From an uncultured Chitinophagaceae bacterium (GTDB lineage Bacteria > Bacteroidota > Bacteroidia > Chitinophagales > Chitinophagaceae): a stretch of DNA of 64,000 bases. The stretch is from positions 163,804-227,803 of the forward strand of contig CALMED010000006.1 in NCBI GenBank assembly GCA_937862815.1, given 5' to 3'. Below the pieces are notes generated by a model. The model did not search any database and was not told where the DNA came from. It worked only from the letters and a program-made list of their open reading frames with translations. The translations under genes were made by a program, and so were the position numbers. Positions 1-7,133 of this stretch are shown here, in pieces (position 1 is the first letter of the stretch; every line of letters begins with the position of its first letter).

Positions 1-1209
1 TGCAAGCCTTTCGGCGGTTGATTTGTAGGAACGCCGCAGCAGCTCTTTATTGGCCCCTGCGATGCCGCTGACGCGCTTATTGAGGCGTTCCTGCAGGTAA
101 GCTTCGGGGCTTTTCCCGAAACGTTTGGTGAGGTTGTTGCGGATGATGGCCATAAAATGGTCTTCTTTCATACCAATGCCATTCACGATGAACTTTTTTA
201 AACGCTCCTGCTTTGCTTTTTTGCGGGCAACCATGTCGGGGAGCTGGGCGCCGGCCGGTGTAAAGAGGTACAGGAAAGTGGGTGCAGCTTTGGGGAGGTA
301 AATTTCCAGGGCACCTTTTGCAGCCAGGCGGGCCGGAGCTGTTACCACTTTGGCAACTGTCGTACCTGCCTTTTTAAGCCCCTGTCCTACTTTTTGCAGC
401 AACTTACCCGCGGCAGTTTTTTTCTTAACGGCCTTGGCTTTGCCAATGATTGACTGAGCCATCCCAATGATGGCGTCGGGGTTGTCGATATTGGAGATGG
501 CCTCGTTGATGACACTCAGTTGTGCATCGTAGCGGGCTGTGTAGGGGCTGCCTATGCGGGCGGCATTCATTTTATCAATTTCAGCCCGCTGGCGTGCCAG
601 GTACAATTCCATTTCCCCTTCCTTCATGGAATAGTAGTCTTTGGGTAGCTGAAGGGTACCTGGTACGTGTGCTGTACCGTTTGCGGCACCGAGGTAAGAA
701 ATTTTTGCCATCAGAACATCTTTTTTGTGCGCATAGCGCTTTTCTGTATTGAAAGGGCCTTTCCAGACCGCATCAAGAATAATAGGTGCACCATTTTTTT
801 GCGGCACAAACACATACACGTGCGTAGGTGTGGGATCTTCCGCCCGGTAACTGGTAAACCGGTAGCCGTAGGGGATCCCCAGGTTGCGCAGGCAGGAGGC
901 AATGAAAAGACTGAAGCTTTTGCAATCGCCCTGCCGGTCGGCCCAGAGACGGCCGGGGCTTTTGATCCATTGGTAGCCGGGTTCATCAATTTTGTACGGG
1001 ATTTGTGTTTTCACGAACTCGTACACATTCCGGCAGGTTTCAATGAGCGTGGCACCTTTAAGCGTTGGTGCAAACTTTTTGGTAAAGGCAGCGGCTTTGC
1101 TGTCTGCCTCCAGGAGAACATCGATGATGTCCTGGGTATTACCGTCGCGGTGTTTCAGGTCGTTTTCGCCGGTTGCCGGCAGTATAAGGTCGGTGCGGTA
1201 CCGCTTCAT
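1..1209 (-). CDS. Transglutaminase-like protein of the integrated element (3' end outside window)
   Basis: The frame is open for 403 residues from ATG (1209-1207) to the window edge, so the C-terminus is missing. Residues about 40-160 look like a transglutaminase/cysteine-protease fold: GDCKSF supplies Cys96, PTHVYVF supplies His130 and ILDAVW supplies Asp146, the right order and spacing for a Cys-His-Asp triad. After about residue 235 comes a Lys/Ala-rich, partly amphipathic stretch (about 245-300), then a hydrophobic patch and a basic C-terminal part. The start overlaps the upstream stop by 4 bases (ATGA). In a phage-like setting such a fold could process or cross-link virion or cell-wall proteins, but no substrate can be read from the sequence. 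The fold assignment is fairly secure; the biological role is inference. Confidence 0.7.
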   Translation of the reverse strand, partial: MKRYRTDLILPATGENDLKHRDGNTQDIIDVLLEADSKAAAFTKKFAPTLKGATLIETCRNVYEFVKTQIPYKIDEPGYQWIKSPGRLWADRQGDCKSFSLFIASCLRNLGIPYGYRFTSYRAEDPTPTHVYVFVPQKNGAPIILDAVWKGPFNTEKRYAHKKDVLMAKISYLGAANGTAHVPGTLQLPKDYYSMKEGEMELYLARQRAEIDKMNAARIGSPYTARYDAQLSVINEAISNIDNPDAIIGMAQSIIGKAKAVKKKTAAGKLLQKVGQGLKKAGTTVAKVVTAPARLAAKGALEIYLPKAAPTFLYLFTPAGAQLPDMVARKKAKQERLKKFIVNGIGMKEDHFMAIIRNNLTKRFGKSPEAYLQERLNKRVSGIAGANKELLRRSYKSTAERLA

Positions 1210-1493
1210 TTACCAGCTTTCTTTTTACCATTTACGGCCTTTTTAGTTGCCGCTTTACTCACAGGTACGGGTGCGGGCACATCTTCCGGTAAAATTTGTG
1301 CATGGTTGTGGCTGTCGCTGCATTGGCGCTGGAAGCAAGCCAACAGGTCGGGGTGATTGGCCACGGGCCAGCTCCCGGACTTAAAGCCGGTACGCGGTTT
1401 ATGAACATAGAAACCGCCGGCGTCTTTACAGATAAAAACGATGCGGTTTTTGGGATCATGCCCTTCCTGAACCGGTTCGAACAATTTATTCAT
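1206..1493 (-). CDS. Small hypothetical protein of the element
   Basis: 95 residues, not recognised. The N-terminal 60 residues look like a compact soluble domain with aromatic residues and Cys (IVFICKDAGGFYV); the C-terminus is a Pro-, Ala- and Lys-rich tail (KKAVNGKKKAGK) typical of nucleic-acid or virion-associated small proteins. I chose the ATG at 1493 over an upstream TTG. The stop overlaps the start of the transglutaminase-like gene (ATGA), so the two are probably translated together. Confidence 0.6.
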   Translation of the reverse strand: MNKLFEPVQEGHDPKNRIVFICKDAGGFYVHKPRTGFKSGSWPVANHPDLLACFQRQCSDSHNHAQILPEDVPAPVPVSKAATKKAVNGKKKAGK

Positions 1494-1502
1494 GGTTGAC
1501 AA

Positions 1503-1955
1503 TTAAACTACGTTTGCCAGGTCATAGCTGTACTTCAAAGGAAGATCGCTCACATTTGTCCGGAGAATACCGTTAATGTCAATAATGGTACCGGGTCTTT
1601 TTTGAAGAAAAAGCTGGAAAACATTGAGCAGCTGCACACGTGTGCGCAATGCTACCGTGGTATTTTCCTGACCTTTAATGCTGATAGGTTGTGTGCTTTG
1701 GAAGCTACCAACAACCTGATTTTTATAACGAACCTGGCCGGCAACACTCTGGAGAGGGATACTGGCCCGGTTGGGATTGAATACATTGAGGTTGAAATGG
1801 ATTTCCGGGGTAAGCCCACTCCATCGGAGTGCAATGCTGCGGGGAGGAATTGAATATTCAAGCAGGCCCAGGCTTTGCCGCACCATAAAAGTGCGCCAAC
1901 CCAACCATGCAAGCCCACCGATTACAAGACCTTTTACAACACCACTTTTAGCCAT
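1503..1955 (-). CDS. LEA type 2-like domain protein with N-terminal membrane segment
   Basis: 150 residues. A hydrophobic segment near residues 6-24 (VVKGLVIGGLAWLGW) is followed by a beta-rich domain with the hallmark of LEA2/WHy proteins: a region resembling LNVFNPNRASIPLQSVAGQV, then a second strand set containing IDINGILRT. Two in-frame ATGs compete, at 1961 and 1955. The purine-rich AGGAGG box on the minus strand abuts the first but lies about 7 nt before the second, so 1955 is preferred. It overlaps the upstream small membrane gene by 8 bp. The host carries its own LEA2 lipoprotein at 33641-34105. Function unknown; a membrane-tethered adaptor or virion membrane protein is possible. Confidence 0.65.
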   Translation of the reverse strand: MAKSGVVKGLVIGGLAWLGWRTFMVRQSLGLLEYSIPPRSIALRWSGLTPEIHFNLNVFNPNRASIPLQSVAGQVRYKNQVVGSFQSTQPISIKGQENTTVALRTRVQLLNVFQLFLQKRPGTIIDINGILRTNVSDLPLKYSYDLANVV

Positions 1956-2166
1956 TGCCATCCTCCTTTTTGTCCAGTTTCTTTTTGAGATAGGCGAAGC
2001 CCAGTTTTACACCCTCACCAATAAGGCCACCAATCAAACTGAATGCAGCAACTTCCACAAGCTGACTTACAAGCGGATTAGCTGCCTGCAGGAGGATAGG
2101 TTCTGTAATCCACGCGAATAAACTACCGCCAATTCCACCCACTACCGGGGCCTTATCCTTTGCCAT
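1948..2166 (-). CDS. Small membrane protein, holin-sized
   Basis: 72 residues starting at ATG 2166 (an upstream in-frame codon is less likely). It has a Gly-rich hydrophobic N-terminal segment (GGIGGSLFAW), a second hydrophobic stretch around residues 36-58 and a strongly charged C-terminus (KKKLDKKEDGNG). Size, two hydrophobic segments and charged tail fit a holin or a small virion membrane protein, but there is no family signature I recognise. It overlaps the next gene by 8 bp. Confidence 0.55.
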   Translation of the reverse strand: MAKDKAPVVGGIGGSLFAWITEPILLQAANPLVSQLVEVAAFSLIGGLIGEGVKLGFAYLKKKLDKKEDGNG

Positions 2167-2241
2167 ACAAAGTGCAAGCATAGAAAAAGGCCCGCCAGGG
2201 CCTGAAAAGAATGAATAGAATGAATGATTTGAAACAAAATG

Positions 2242-2478
2242 CTAGTACAACCGGTGTACAAATACCTGCCCTTCTGGCTTTTTGTAGCTAAAAAGTCGCT
2301 GGCTGCCGTTACGCCCTGAAACAATTATGTACAGGTACCAGTACCAGGCCTGCCACCAGTAAAACAGATTACGATCATCCAGCCTGTGGCTGTATTTGAA
2401 AGCACCGTTTTTACGGTACAGGAAAAACCGGTTACTCAAAACACGCTTTTGAATTACCAAAACATACTTGCGCTTCAT
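2242..2478 (-). CDS. Small aromatic-rich hypothetical protein
   Basis: 78 residues, basic and very rich in Trp, Tyr and Phe (for example LFYWWQAWYWYLYIIV near residues 38-53). That segment could sit in or on a membrane, but it is flanked by basic residues and may equally be an aromatic DNA-binding core. The ATG at 2478 overlaps the upstream stop (ATGA), which supports this start. No family recognised. Confidence 0.5.
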   Translation of the reverse strand: MKRKYVLVIQKRVLSNRFFLYRKNGAFKYSHRLDDRNLFYWWQAWYWYLYIIVSGRNGSQRLFSYKKPEGQVFVHRLY

Positions 2479-2696
2479 GGGGTAAGATTTAACTGGTGAA
2501 GAACGAGCGGAAGCTCCAGACCGTAATGTTCGCAAAACTCAGCAATGGTTACTACCTGGTTTGGCTGTTTACCCAAACTGTCTTTAACCGCCTGAATTTT
2601 GCGGAAAGCAGTTGCCTGGCTGCAGTCGAAGAGCTGCATAACGTCCTTATTAATGATTTGCACACGCCTGGGATGTGATTGCAGTGGTTGCGACAT
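2475..2696 (-). CDS. Small helix-turn-helix DNA-binding protein
   Basis: 73 residues from ATG 2696. The central part (KDVMQLFDCSQATAFRKI) reads as a helix-turn-helix followed by a second helical unit with VVTIAEFCEHYGL, a pattern seen in many small Bacteroidota mobile-element regulators. It is the first gene after the terminator at 2836-2884 and so heads the third transcription unit of the element, which also encodes the membrane and transglutaminase-like proteins. A late-gene activator or regulator of that unit is a reasonable inference. Confidence 0.55.
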   Translation of the reverse strand: MSQPLQSHPRRVQIINKDVMQLFDCSQATAFRKIQAVKDSLGKQPNQVVTIAEFCEHYGLELPLVLHQLNLTP

Positions 2697-2835
2697 ATGA
2701 AAATTTGAGGTTTGAACAGTTTTACACTCAGCAGGAAAACAGCACGAATGCAGCGGGAATACAGAGCGGATGAGTGCACGCCTAAAAAAGGGGGCTATGG
2801 GGGTGGCTGAAATGCTATTTTGGGGCCCCGATATG

Positions 2836-2884
2836 AATAAAAAAATAAGACGCAATGCCATAGTAGCTATGGTTTTTTGCGTCT
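2836..2884 (-). terminator. Intrinsic terminator, minus direction
   Basis: Arms 2848-2855 and 2877-2884 (8 bp) enclose a second stem 2858-2863/2867-2872. Read on the minus strand the structure is followed by an almost pure T run (complement of 2837-2847). It lies just after the stop codon of the gene ending at 2903. Confidence 0.7.
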
Positions 2885-2902
2885 GTACTGCAAAATACAA
2901 AA

Positions 2903-3304
2903 CTAAGAGGAATTGGAAGCAATATTTCCGACCTCGTACACGTGATGACGCAGAAGCTCTTTGTCTATAAGCTCCACCAGGTACCGGGCTGTTTGTACCA
3001 GGTAAAACTGATTGGACGGTATGGGGAGTTCCTGCAGGAGCTTAAACAGCACAACAGCCTGTGCATAAGTGAACTGAAGACGGACGTTTTGTTTTGAGGT
3101 GTTGTACAGCTTGCGGTTCACCTGCAGCATGCATTCATCGGTGAGGCAGTTAATGGCCAGCACCTGCAGCAGCTCCGGGCTTTGCGTGCTTAAGTGAGCG
3201 ACGTTTAGCACTCTTGTTTTTTTAAGCTGCTGCATGTACGGAAAGAAATACTCTTTTACAATGCAGAGCTGCTCACGCCGGAGTTTGATATTAATTTCGT
3301 TCAC
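2903..3304 (-). CDS. Hypothetical protein of the element
   Basis: 133 residues starting with GTG at 3304; no ATG fits better. The protein is predicted mostly helical, with an N-terminal part beginning INIKLRREQLCIVKEYFF and a C-terminal half rich in Leu and His. No catalytic motif or membrane segment is visible. It is the last gene before the terminator at 2836-2884. Function unknown. Confidence 0.55.
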   Translation of the reverse strand: MNEINIKLRREQLCIVKEYFFPYMQQLKKTRVLNVAHLSTQSPELLQVLAINCLTDECMLQVNRKLYNTSKQNVRLQFTYAQAVVLFKLLQELPIPSNQFYLVQTARYLVELIDKELLRHHVYEVGNIASNSS

Positions 3305-3312
3305 ATGAAGGC

Positions 3313-3519
3313 TTATTGATATGCATTGAAATAAACAAGTAGATCTTTCACCATTTGAGGTGAATCTCCATTTTGCAACGATGTTTTTATGAATGCCTGC
3401 CGCAGCTCATTATTTCGCAGCATACGTGCAATCATGTCATCACCTGGCTGAGGATTTTCGTACCAGCGTTTTATGTGTGAGCCATTCTTTGATGCGGGCC
3501 CGGGCTTTTTCTGTTTCAT
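3313..3519 (-). CDS. Small hypothetical protein, partner candidate of the HigB-like gene
   Basis: 68 residues if it starts at ATG 3519, which overlaps the HigB-like gene by 80 bp; an in-frame ATG at 3435, just after that gene's stop, would give 40 residues. The N-terminal part is basic (KQKKPGPASKNGSHIKRW) and the rest helical (ARMLRNNELRQAFI). It sits where the antitoxin normally follows a HigB/Gp49 toxin but has no obvious HTH. Whether it neutralises its neighbour is unknown. Confidence 0.45.
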   Translation of the reverse strand: MKQKKPGPASKNGSHIKRWYENPQPGDDMIARMLRNNELRQAFIKTSLQNGDSPQMVKDLLVYFNAYQ

Positions 3520-3928
3520 AATCGGGAGTTTTATTTGATTGTTTCTTAAAAACGGAGACCATCAGATAATCGGTTGTATTTACTCTACAGCAGAAGATGC
3601 GCCAACCGTTGGCATTGTCTCTTAGCTCACCGTCTATAAGAGGATCTTTAAACTTTTTATAGAGTGGTAAGGACAGTACCGGTTTGAGCCTCCCTTGTAT
3701 AATAAGACGTACAATTTCGCCCTGTTGCTGAACAGAGAGGCCGCTCATATCCGTTTCCAATACATTTTTACCTGCTTTGTTGTGATAGCTGTATAAAAAC
3801 CGTTGTGCTTCTGGCAATGCACCAATACCCGCCTTTGTAGAAGTTTTAAACAAACGGCTGATGAGCCAAACCCCACCAAAGAGGAGCAGCCAGTCTTCCA
3901 ACGACCAGGTAGATTCATTTTTCTTCAT
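3440..3928 (-). CDS. Membrane-anchored HigB/Gp49-like (RelE fold) protein
   Basis: 162 residues. The C-terminal part (about 80-155) matches the phage Gp49/HigB pattern: LPLYKKFKDPLIDGELR, then a beta strand WRIFCCRV, then VSVFKKQSNKTPDYETEKA followed by a helix with ARIKEW. In known family members this fold is a ribosome-dependent mRNA interferase or a related non-toxic protein. Unusually, an N-terminal hydrophobic segment (WSLEDWLLLFGGVWLISRLF, about residues 8-27) suggests anchoring to the membrane. The downstream overlapping gene (3313-3519) occupies the antitoxin position. Fold assignment moderate; toxicity not shown. Confidence 0.6.
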   Translation of the reverse strand: MKKNESTWSLEDWLLLFGGVWLISRLFKTSTKAGIGALPEAQRFLYSYHNKAGKNVLETDMSGLSVQQQGEIVRLIIQGRLKPVLSLPLYKKFKDPLIDGELRDNANGWRIFCCRVNTTDYLMVSVFKKQSNKTPDYETEKARARIKEWLTHKTLVRKSSAR

Positions 3929-3937
3929 ACTGTAAAA

Positions 3938-4132
3938 CTACGGAGTTAAAATTATACTCCGCAGGTTGATGAGTGGTACGATGAGTACATCTGCACCGCT
4001 TTTTTTAAAAATAATTACCCCGTCGCTTATTATAAACTCGTCGAAGAAAACCGCATCATCTTCCTGGCCAGTTTCGGTAACCACCGCTACCTTGCCCTCG
4101 CCTGGCATGTGTTGAATGTTGATATTGACCAT
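3938..4132 (-). CDS. Small hypothetical protein
   Basis: 64 residues. I chose ATG 4132, two bases after the upstream stop, over ATG 4168, which would overlap the upstream gene by 34 bp. The protein is acidic and beta-rich (GKVAVVTETGQEDDAVFFDE, then IISDGVIIFKKSGADVLIVP) with no membrane segment or known motif. Unknown function. Confidence 0.5.
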   Translation of the reverse strand: MVNINIQHMPGEGKVAVVTETGQEDDAVFFDEFIISDGVIIFKKSGADVLIVPLINLRSIILTP

Positions 4133-4134
4133 GA

Positions 4135-4401
4135 TCAAAAATTTAACTCGAGCTGGGTAGTAACCCATTTTACCAGGCGGCTTTTATGAAACCCAACCGG
4201 GAAGCAATATTGACTTGTGTAACAGCCCAACTCGTCATTATGTGTTAAGGAGCTTTCCCGAATTTCAGTAATATATATGCTGTCGGTTTCTCCCAGAACC
4301 AGCACCTCCCGTTCAACCTGCAGCCAGCCTTTGACCGGATGGTATTTACCCTCTGGACTGTTGTAGATGGCTTTACGGGGCGTTTTGTAAATGTTGACCA
4401 T
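4135..4401 (-). CDS. Hypothetical protein
   Basis: 88 residues, beta-rich, with a central VEREVLVLGETDSIYITEI stretch and several aromatic residues. The start shares one base with the upstream stop (TAATG), so it belongs to the same translational chain. Not recognised. Confidence 0.5.
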   Translation of the reverse strand: MVNIYKTPRKAIYNSPEGKYHPVKGWLQVEREVLVLGETDSIYITEIRESSLTHNDELGCYTSQYCFPVGFHKSRLVKWVTTQLELNF

Positions 4402-4805
4402 TACTCGCCTTTGTATGCGTTGAGTGATGCTGTAACCAGAGTAAACATGATGCGGCCTTTAAGTGAGTTTACACGGTCGCCTAACAACATTCGGCCGCTC
4501 TTATACTTACAATTAACTGACTCAAAAATAATGCGGGCCAGTTCCGTGCTGTTAAAAAGTAAACCAGCACTTTCTTTAAAGCGAATGGTAAATCCACCGG
4601 TCTTTACTTTTTCGATATACCAGGCAGCAGGATCCTCCTCGTCCTGCAGGAACTGTACCTGGTCACCATCGGTAACACCTATAAGCTCCGCAGCGGCCCT
4701 GTTGATGGTGAATACACCGGCTTTTGCATTAACCTGCACAAAGGGGATTTTCGCTGTGCGTTGTTGATTTCTTACAGTGCCCATGTTGAATACTTTAAGC
4801 TTCAT
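4401..4805 (-). CDS. AbrB-like DNA-binding protein
   Basis: 134 residues. Residues about 20-55 (FVQVNAKAGVFTINRAAAE, then LIGVTDGDQVQFLQDEED) resemble the swapped-hairpin AbrB/SpoVT domain: a short strand, a Gly/Thr turn, a helix ending in GVTDGDQV and a closing strand. Such proteins bind DNA as dimers and act as transition-state or antitoxin-type regulators. The remaining 80 residues form no domain I recognise. It could regulate the element's middle operon, possibly through the 11-bp repeats at 5584-5638, but this is inference. Confidence 0.5.
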   Translation of the reverse strand: MKLKVFNMGTVRNQQRTAKIPFVQVNAKAGVFTINRAAAELIGVTDGDQVQFLQDEEDPAAWYIEKVKTGGFTIRFKESAGLLFNSTELARIIFESVNCKYKSGRMLLGDRVNSLKGRIMFTLVTASLNAYKGE

Positions 4806-5091
4806 TTGTTTTGAGTTTTGAGGTTTTTAAATGAGTGATGTAAACTTTTTTAAGCGTATTGCCACCATGCAGCTTTTGCAAGGAACGGCGGCTGATGACG
4901 AGTTTTTTATGTTGCTCTTTTAACAGGGAGTACCGGTGCAGTTGCAACACCACATGGTTTTTATAAAAACGAAGTGGCACCTGGTTACCCTCATACAACT
5001 TGTAACCGACTTTACCACTATGGTTGACCGCTGGGTAGAGGTAACAGCCGTTTAAAAGAGCTGTTAGCAGTTGGGTGGTGAGTACATTCAT
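4795..5091 (-). CDS. Basic hypothetical protein
   Basis: 98 residues, strongly basic and His/Lys-rich in the C-terminal half (HKKLVISRRSLQKLHGGNT), suggesting nucleic-acid binding. ATGA overlap with the upstream gene and an 11-bp overlap with the AbrB-like gene place it inside the operon. Not recognised. Confidence 0.5.
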   Translation of the reverse strand: MNVLTTQLLTALLNGCYLYPAVNHSGKVGYKLYEGNQVPLRFYKNHVVLQLHRYSLLKEQHKKLVISRRSLQKLHGGNTLKKVYITHLKTSKLKTNEA

Positions 5092-5561
5092 AAATCGAGC
5101 TTTTTATTGACCATTTGTTTAAAACCGGTAGGCGATGGTATGGGCTCCAACGTCCAGGTATCGCCCTTGTGTTTAACCTGCAGGTGAATCTGAGGATCTG
5201 CGAGATCCAAATCGGAGCTTTCCACCAGTACGCCTTTAATGAATTTCCGGACACAAACACCTTTCTGCTCGGTACCATCGGGCAGGAAGGTTTTACCGCG
5301 CCGGTCAAAGAGCATGGCCGTCTGGTACTTACCGGCAAACCATTCCAGGCGTACCAGGCAATCACTCAAGCCTTTGGCCCTGTCCAGTACGATGGTCTTC
5401 ACATGCCCGAAATTTATTTGCTCGACGGTGCAGTTAACCCGTTCGTGACCGTAATGGGTAAAGCGGTTGCCGTCTTTGAAGTAAAAAACAATTTTGAAGC
5501 GGCTGTACCGCCTGTTAAACGCCTGTTCCTGGGCTTCCTGTCTGGAGCGAGTTTTTGCCAT
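5088..5561 (-). CDS. Hypothetical protein downstream of the 11-bp repeats
   Basis: 157 residues. The N-terminal 20 residues are charged and helical (KTRSRQEAQEQAFNRRY); the rest alternates short strands with charged turns (VKTIVLDRAKG, AMLFDRRGKTFL, HLQVKHKGDTWTL). No catalytic motif found. It is the first gene after the five tandem 11-bp repeats, so the repeats may serve as its operator as well as, or instead of, a replication origin. Function unknown. Confidence 0.5.
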   Translation of the reverse strand: MAKTRSRQEAQEQAFNRRYSRFKIVFYFKDGNRFTHYGHERVNCTVEQINFGHVKTIVLDRAKGLSDCLVRLEWFAGKYQTAMLFDRRGKTFLPDGTEQKGVCVRKFIKGVLVESSDLDLADPQIHLQVKHKGDTWTLEPIPSPTGFKQMVNKKLDL

Positions 5562-5583
5562 GCGATTAAAAAATTGCGCCCTT

Positions 5584-5638
5584 AGTTTACTTTAAGTTTA
5601 CTCAAAGGGTACTTAGAGTTTACTCATAGTCTACTGAA
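5584..5638. repeat. Five tandem 11-bp repeats, iteron-like
   Basis: Units begin at 5584, 5595, 5606, 5617 and 5628, exactly 11 bp apart. They read AGTTTACTTTA, AGTTTACTCAA, AGGGTACTTAG, AGTTTACTCAT and AGTCTACTGAA; TACT is kept in all five. Units one turn of DNA apart place the same protein on one face of the helix, as in Rep-binding iterons or multi-site operators. They lie in the gap between the Rep candidate (5709-6788) and the next gene, followed by AT-rich DNA. Confidence 0.7.
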
Positions 5639-5708
5639 ATGCTTTGAACTATACTGTAGCCACTCATGTAGCTAACAATTTTAAAAACGGGGGGATGGGG
5701 GGCGAGGC

Positions 5709-6788
5709 TCATGCGGCTTTCTTTTGGCTGCCGGGGGCCGGGGGTGCCCCATGCAGGGTTACTGAAATTTGATCGCACAGGAGCCATACGGTCGTTTTGG
5801 GCCCCTTAAACCATTTGTAGCCATCCCGCCTGGTGCCATCGGCACCGGGCACGTAAAGCCTTGTACGCACTTGTGAGTGGACACAGGTCTTTTGCACGGT
5901 GATGGCTTTGATTTTTACCAGCTTCCGTTTAAGGAAGGAAGCGCTTACCGCATGGGCATAGCCGTGCTGGCTGGCCCAGGTGGAGCAACTACGGTTAACA
6001 TCGGCTCGTAAACTGAAGGCTACGCCAGCCAGTTCTGACCTGTCCCGGAATGCTGCTTTCTGCAGCTTCAGGAGTGCCTGTTGAAAGGCCTCCGGGCTGC
6101 TTTGCACGGCTGAGGGGTCGGCTCCGACCGCTTTGAGTGCGAGCAGTATTTCCGTTGCGTTCCCGGACAGATTTTTTTGAAACTTGCGATTCAGTTCACC
6201 AAGCTGTAACCGTTGGTTACTTTGGATTTCGGAAGCAACTATGAGGTATCGGAATACCTGTGTTTCGTTTGCATATTCGTGTGGTTTATAGGGCACATTT
6301 ACTTCCCCTTTGTAGGGAATGTCCATTACCTGGGCTGCTGTGCTGTATGAAGCCAAAATGATGTTTTTGTCGCGACTGCGCTCCCCTGCCCGCTCGAGCT
6401 GCAGCAGGCCCATACTTTTGAGTTCGGCCAGCTGCCGGCGGAATGTACCGTCGCTCAGGCGCAGGAAAGCCAGTAGCGTCTGTTTTTGTGCATTCCAGCG
6501 GTGGATTTTGCCCGAGCTGGTAAGTGATTTAAGGAGGAACCAGGTCGCCCAATATTTAAGGGGGCGGTTGATGTTGTAGACCTGCACTTTTGAACGCAGG
6601 GTAACCAGGTGCTCCGCCGCGCCGGCCAGCACGGGTACGTTGAACGTCTCAGCTGCAGCGAGACGGTTTTCTAATTGTGATATGCTTACGAGCCGGCTCA
6701 GCTGATCCAGGTTAAGATTGTAAAAATGAATGAGACAACGAAAACGGCCATGCCCACCATTACAATAAGCAATGCAAATGCGAGCCAC
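5709..6788 (-). CDS. Winged-helix protein, candidate replication initiator
   Basis: Up to 359 residues if it starts at GTG 6788. The first about 35 residues are Cys/His-rich and read like out-of-frame sequence over the small membrane gene 6698-6823, so the true start is probably further in, for example GTG 6632 (307 residues). Residues about 75-150 contain a helix-rich unit (PLKYWATWFLLKSLTS, TFRRQLAELKSMGLLQLE) like the winged-helix domains of plasmid and phage replication initiators. The C-terminus is basic. No HUH, primase or helicase motif is visible. The tandem 11-bp repeats immediately downstream support a Rep/origin pair. Alternative: a transcription regulator. Confidence 0.5.
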   Translation of the reverse strand: MARICIAYCNGGHGRFRCLIHFYNLNLDQLSRLVSISQLENRLAAAETFNVPVLAGAAEHLVTLRSKVQVYNINRPLKYWATWFLLKSLTSSGKIHRWNAQKQTLLAFLRLSDGTFRRQLAELKSMGLLQLERAGERSRDKNIILASYSTAAQVMDIPYKGEVNVPYKPHEYANETQVFRYLIVASEIQSNQRLQLGELNRKFQKNLSGNATEILLALKAVGADPSAVQSSPEAFQQALLKLQKAAFRDRSELAGVAFSLRADVNRSCSTWASQHGYAHAVSASFLKRKLVKIKAITVQKTCVHSQVRTRLYVPGADGTRRDGYKWFKGPKTTVWLLCDQISVTLHGAPPAPGSQKKAA

Positions 6789-6823
6789 GCGTAGCGCAAC
6801 CAGGTGCGAAGCTTGTTACTCAT
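6698..6823 (-). CDS. 41-residue single-span membrane protein
   Basis: Translating from ATG 6823 gives a 41-residue peptide whose residues about 10-40 are almost entirely hydrophobic (WLAFALLIVMVGMAVFVVSF), preceded by a basic end (SNKLRTWLRY). This is a clear positive-inside transmembrane segment. The ATG overlaps the upstream stop (ATGA), the coupling used throughout this operon. Function unknown; small phage membrane peptides of this kind include holins, antiholins and superinfection-exclusion proteins. Confidence 0.55.
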   Translation of the reverse strand: MSNKLRTWLRYAWLAFALLIVMVGMAVFVVSFIFTILTWIS

Positions 6824-7119
6824 GCCTCTGCTTTTACAGGGTTATTGAATAGCAGTTTGGAAGCGAGGGAAGACCCGGAGCGGTCTGACAGGGACTTCGT
6901 GAGCTCAGCCAGTGCACCATCGGGAGTGGAGGATCTCACCTGGATAAAGTTGTTCCGGACGTTGCTTACGATTATTTCCACAATAACAGCCGGCTTCATA
7001 TTGGGAGCCGCTTCCAGGGAAAAGCCCACAATGATGTAGGGGAAAATACCGGCAAAGCCATGTTGTTGAACAACTGCTTTAGCTTGATGGTAAAAGCTTT
7101 CAAGTGATAACGTATTCAT
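6820..7119 (-). CDS. Hypothetical protein, first gene of the middle unit
   Basis: 99 residues from ATG 7119. An upstream TTG at 7149 would lie inside the terminator hairpin 7134-7175 and is rejected. The protein has two moderately hydrophobic strands (GIFPYIIVGFSLEA, AVIVEIIVSNV) in a mixed alpha/beta pattern and no known motif. It is the first gene after that terminator. Confidence 0.5.
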   Translation of the reverse strand: MNTLSLESFYHQAKAVVQQHGFAGIFPYIIVGFSLEAAPNMKPAVIVEIIVSNVRNNFIQVRSSTPDGALAELTKSLSDRSGSSLASKLLFNNPVKAEA

Positions 7120-7133
7120 ATAACAGTTTTGAG

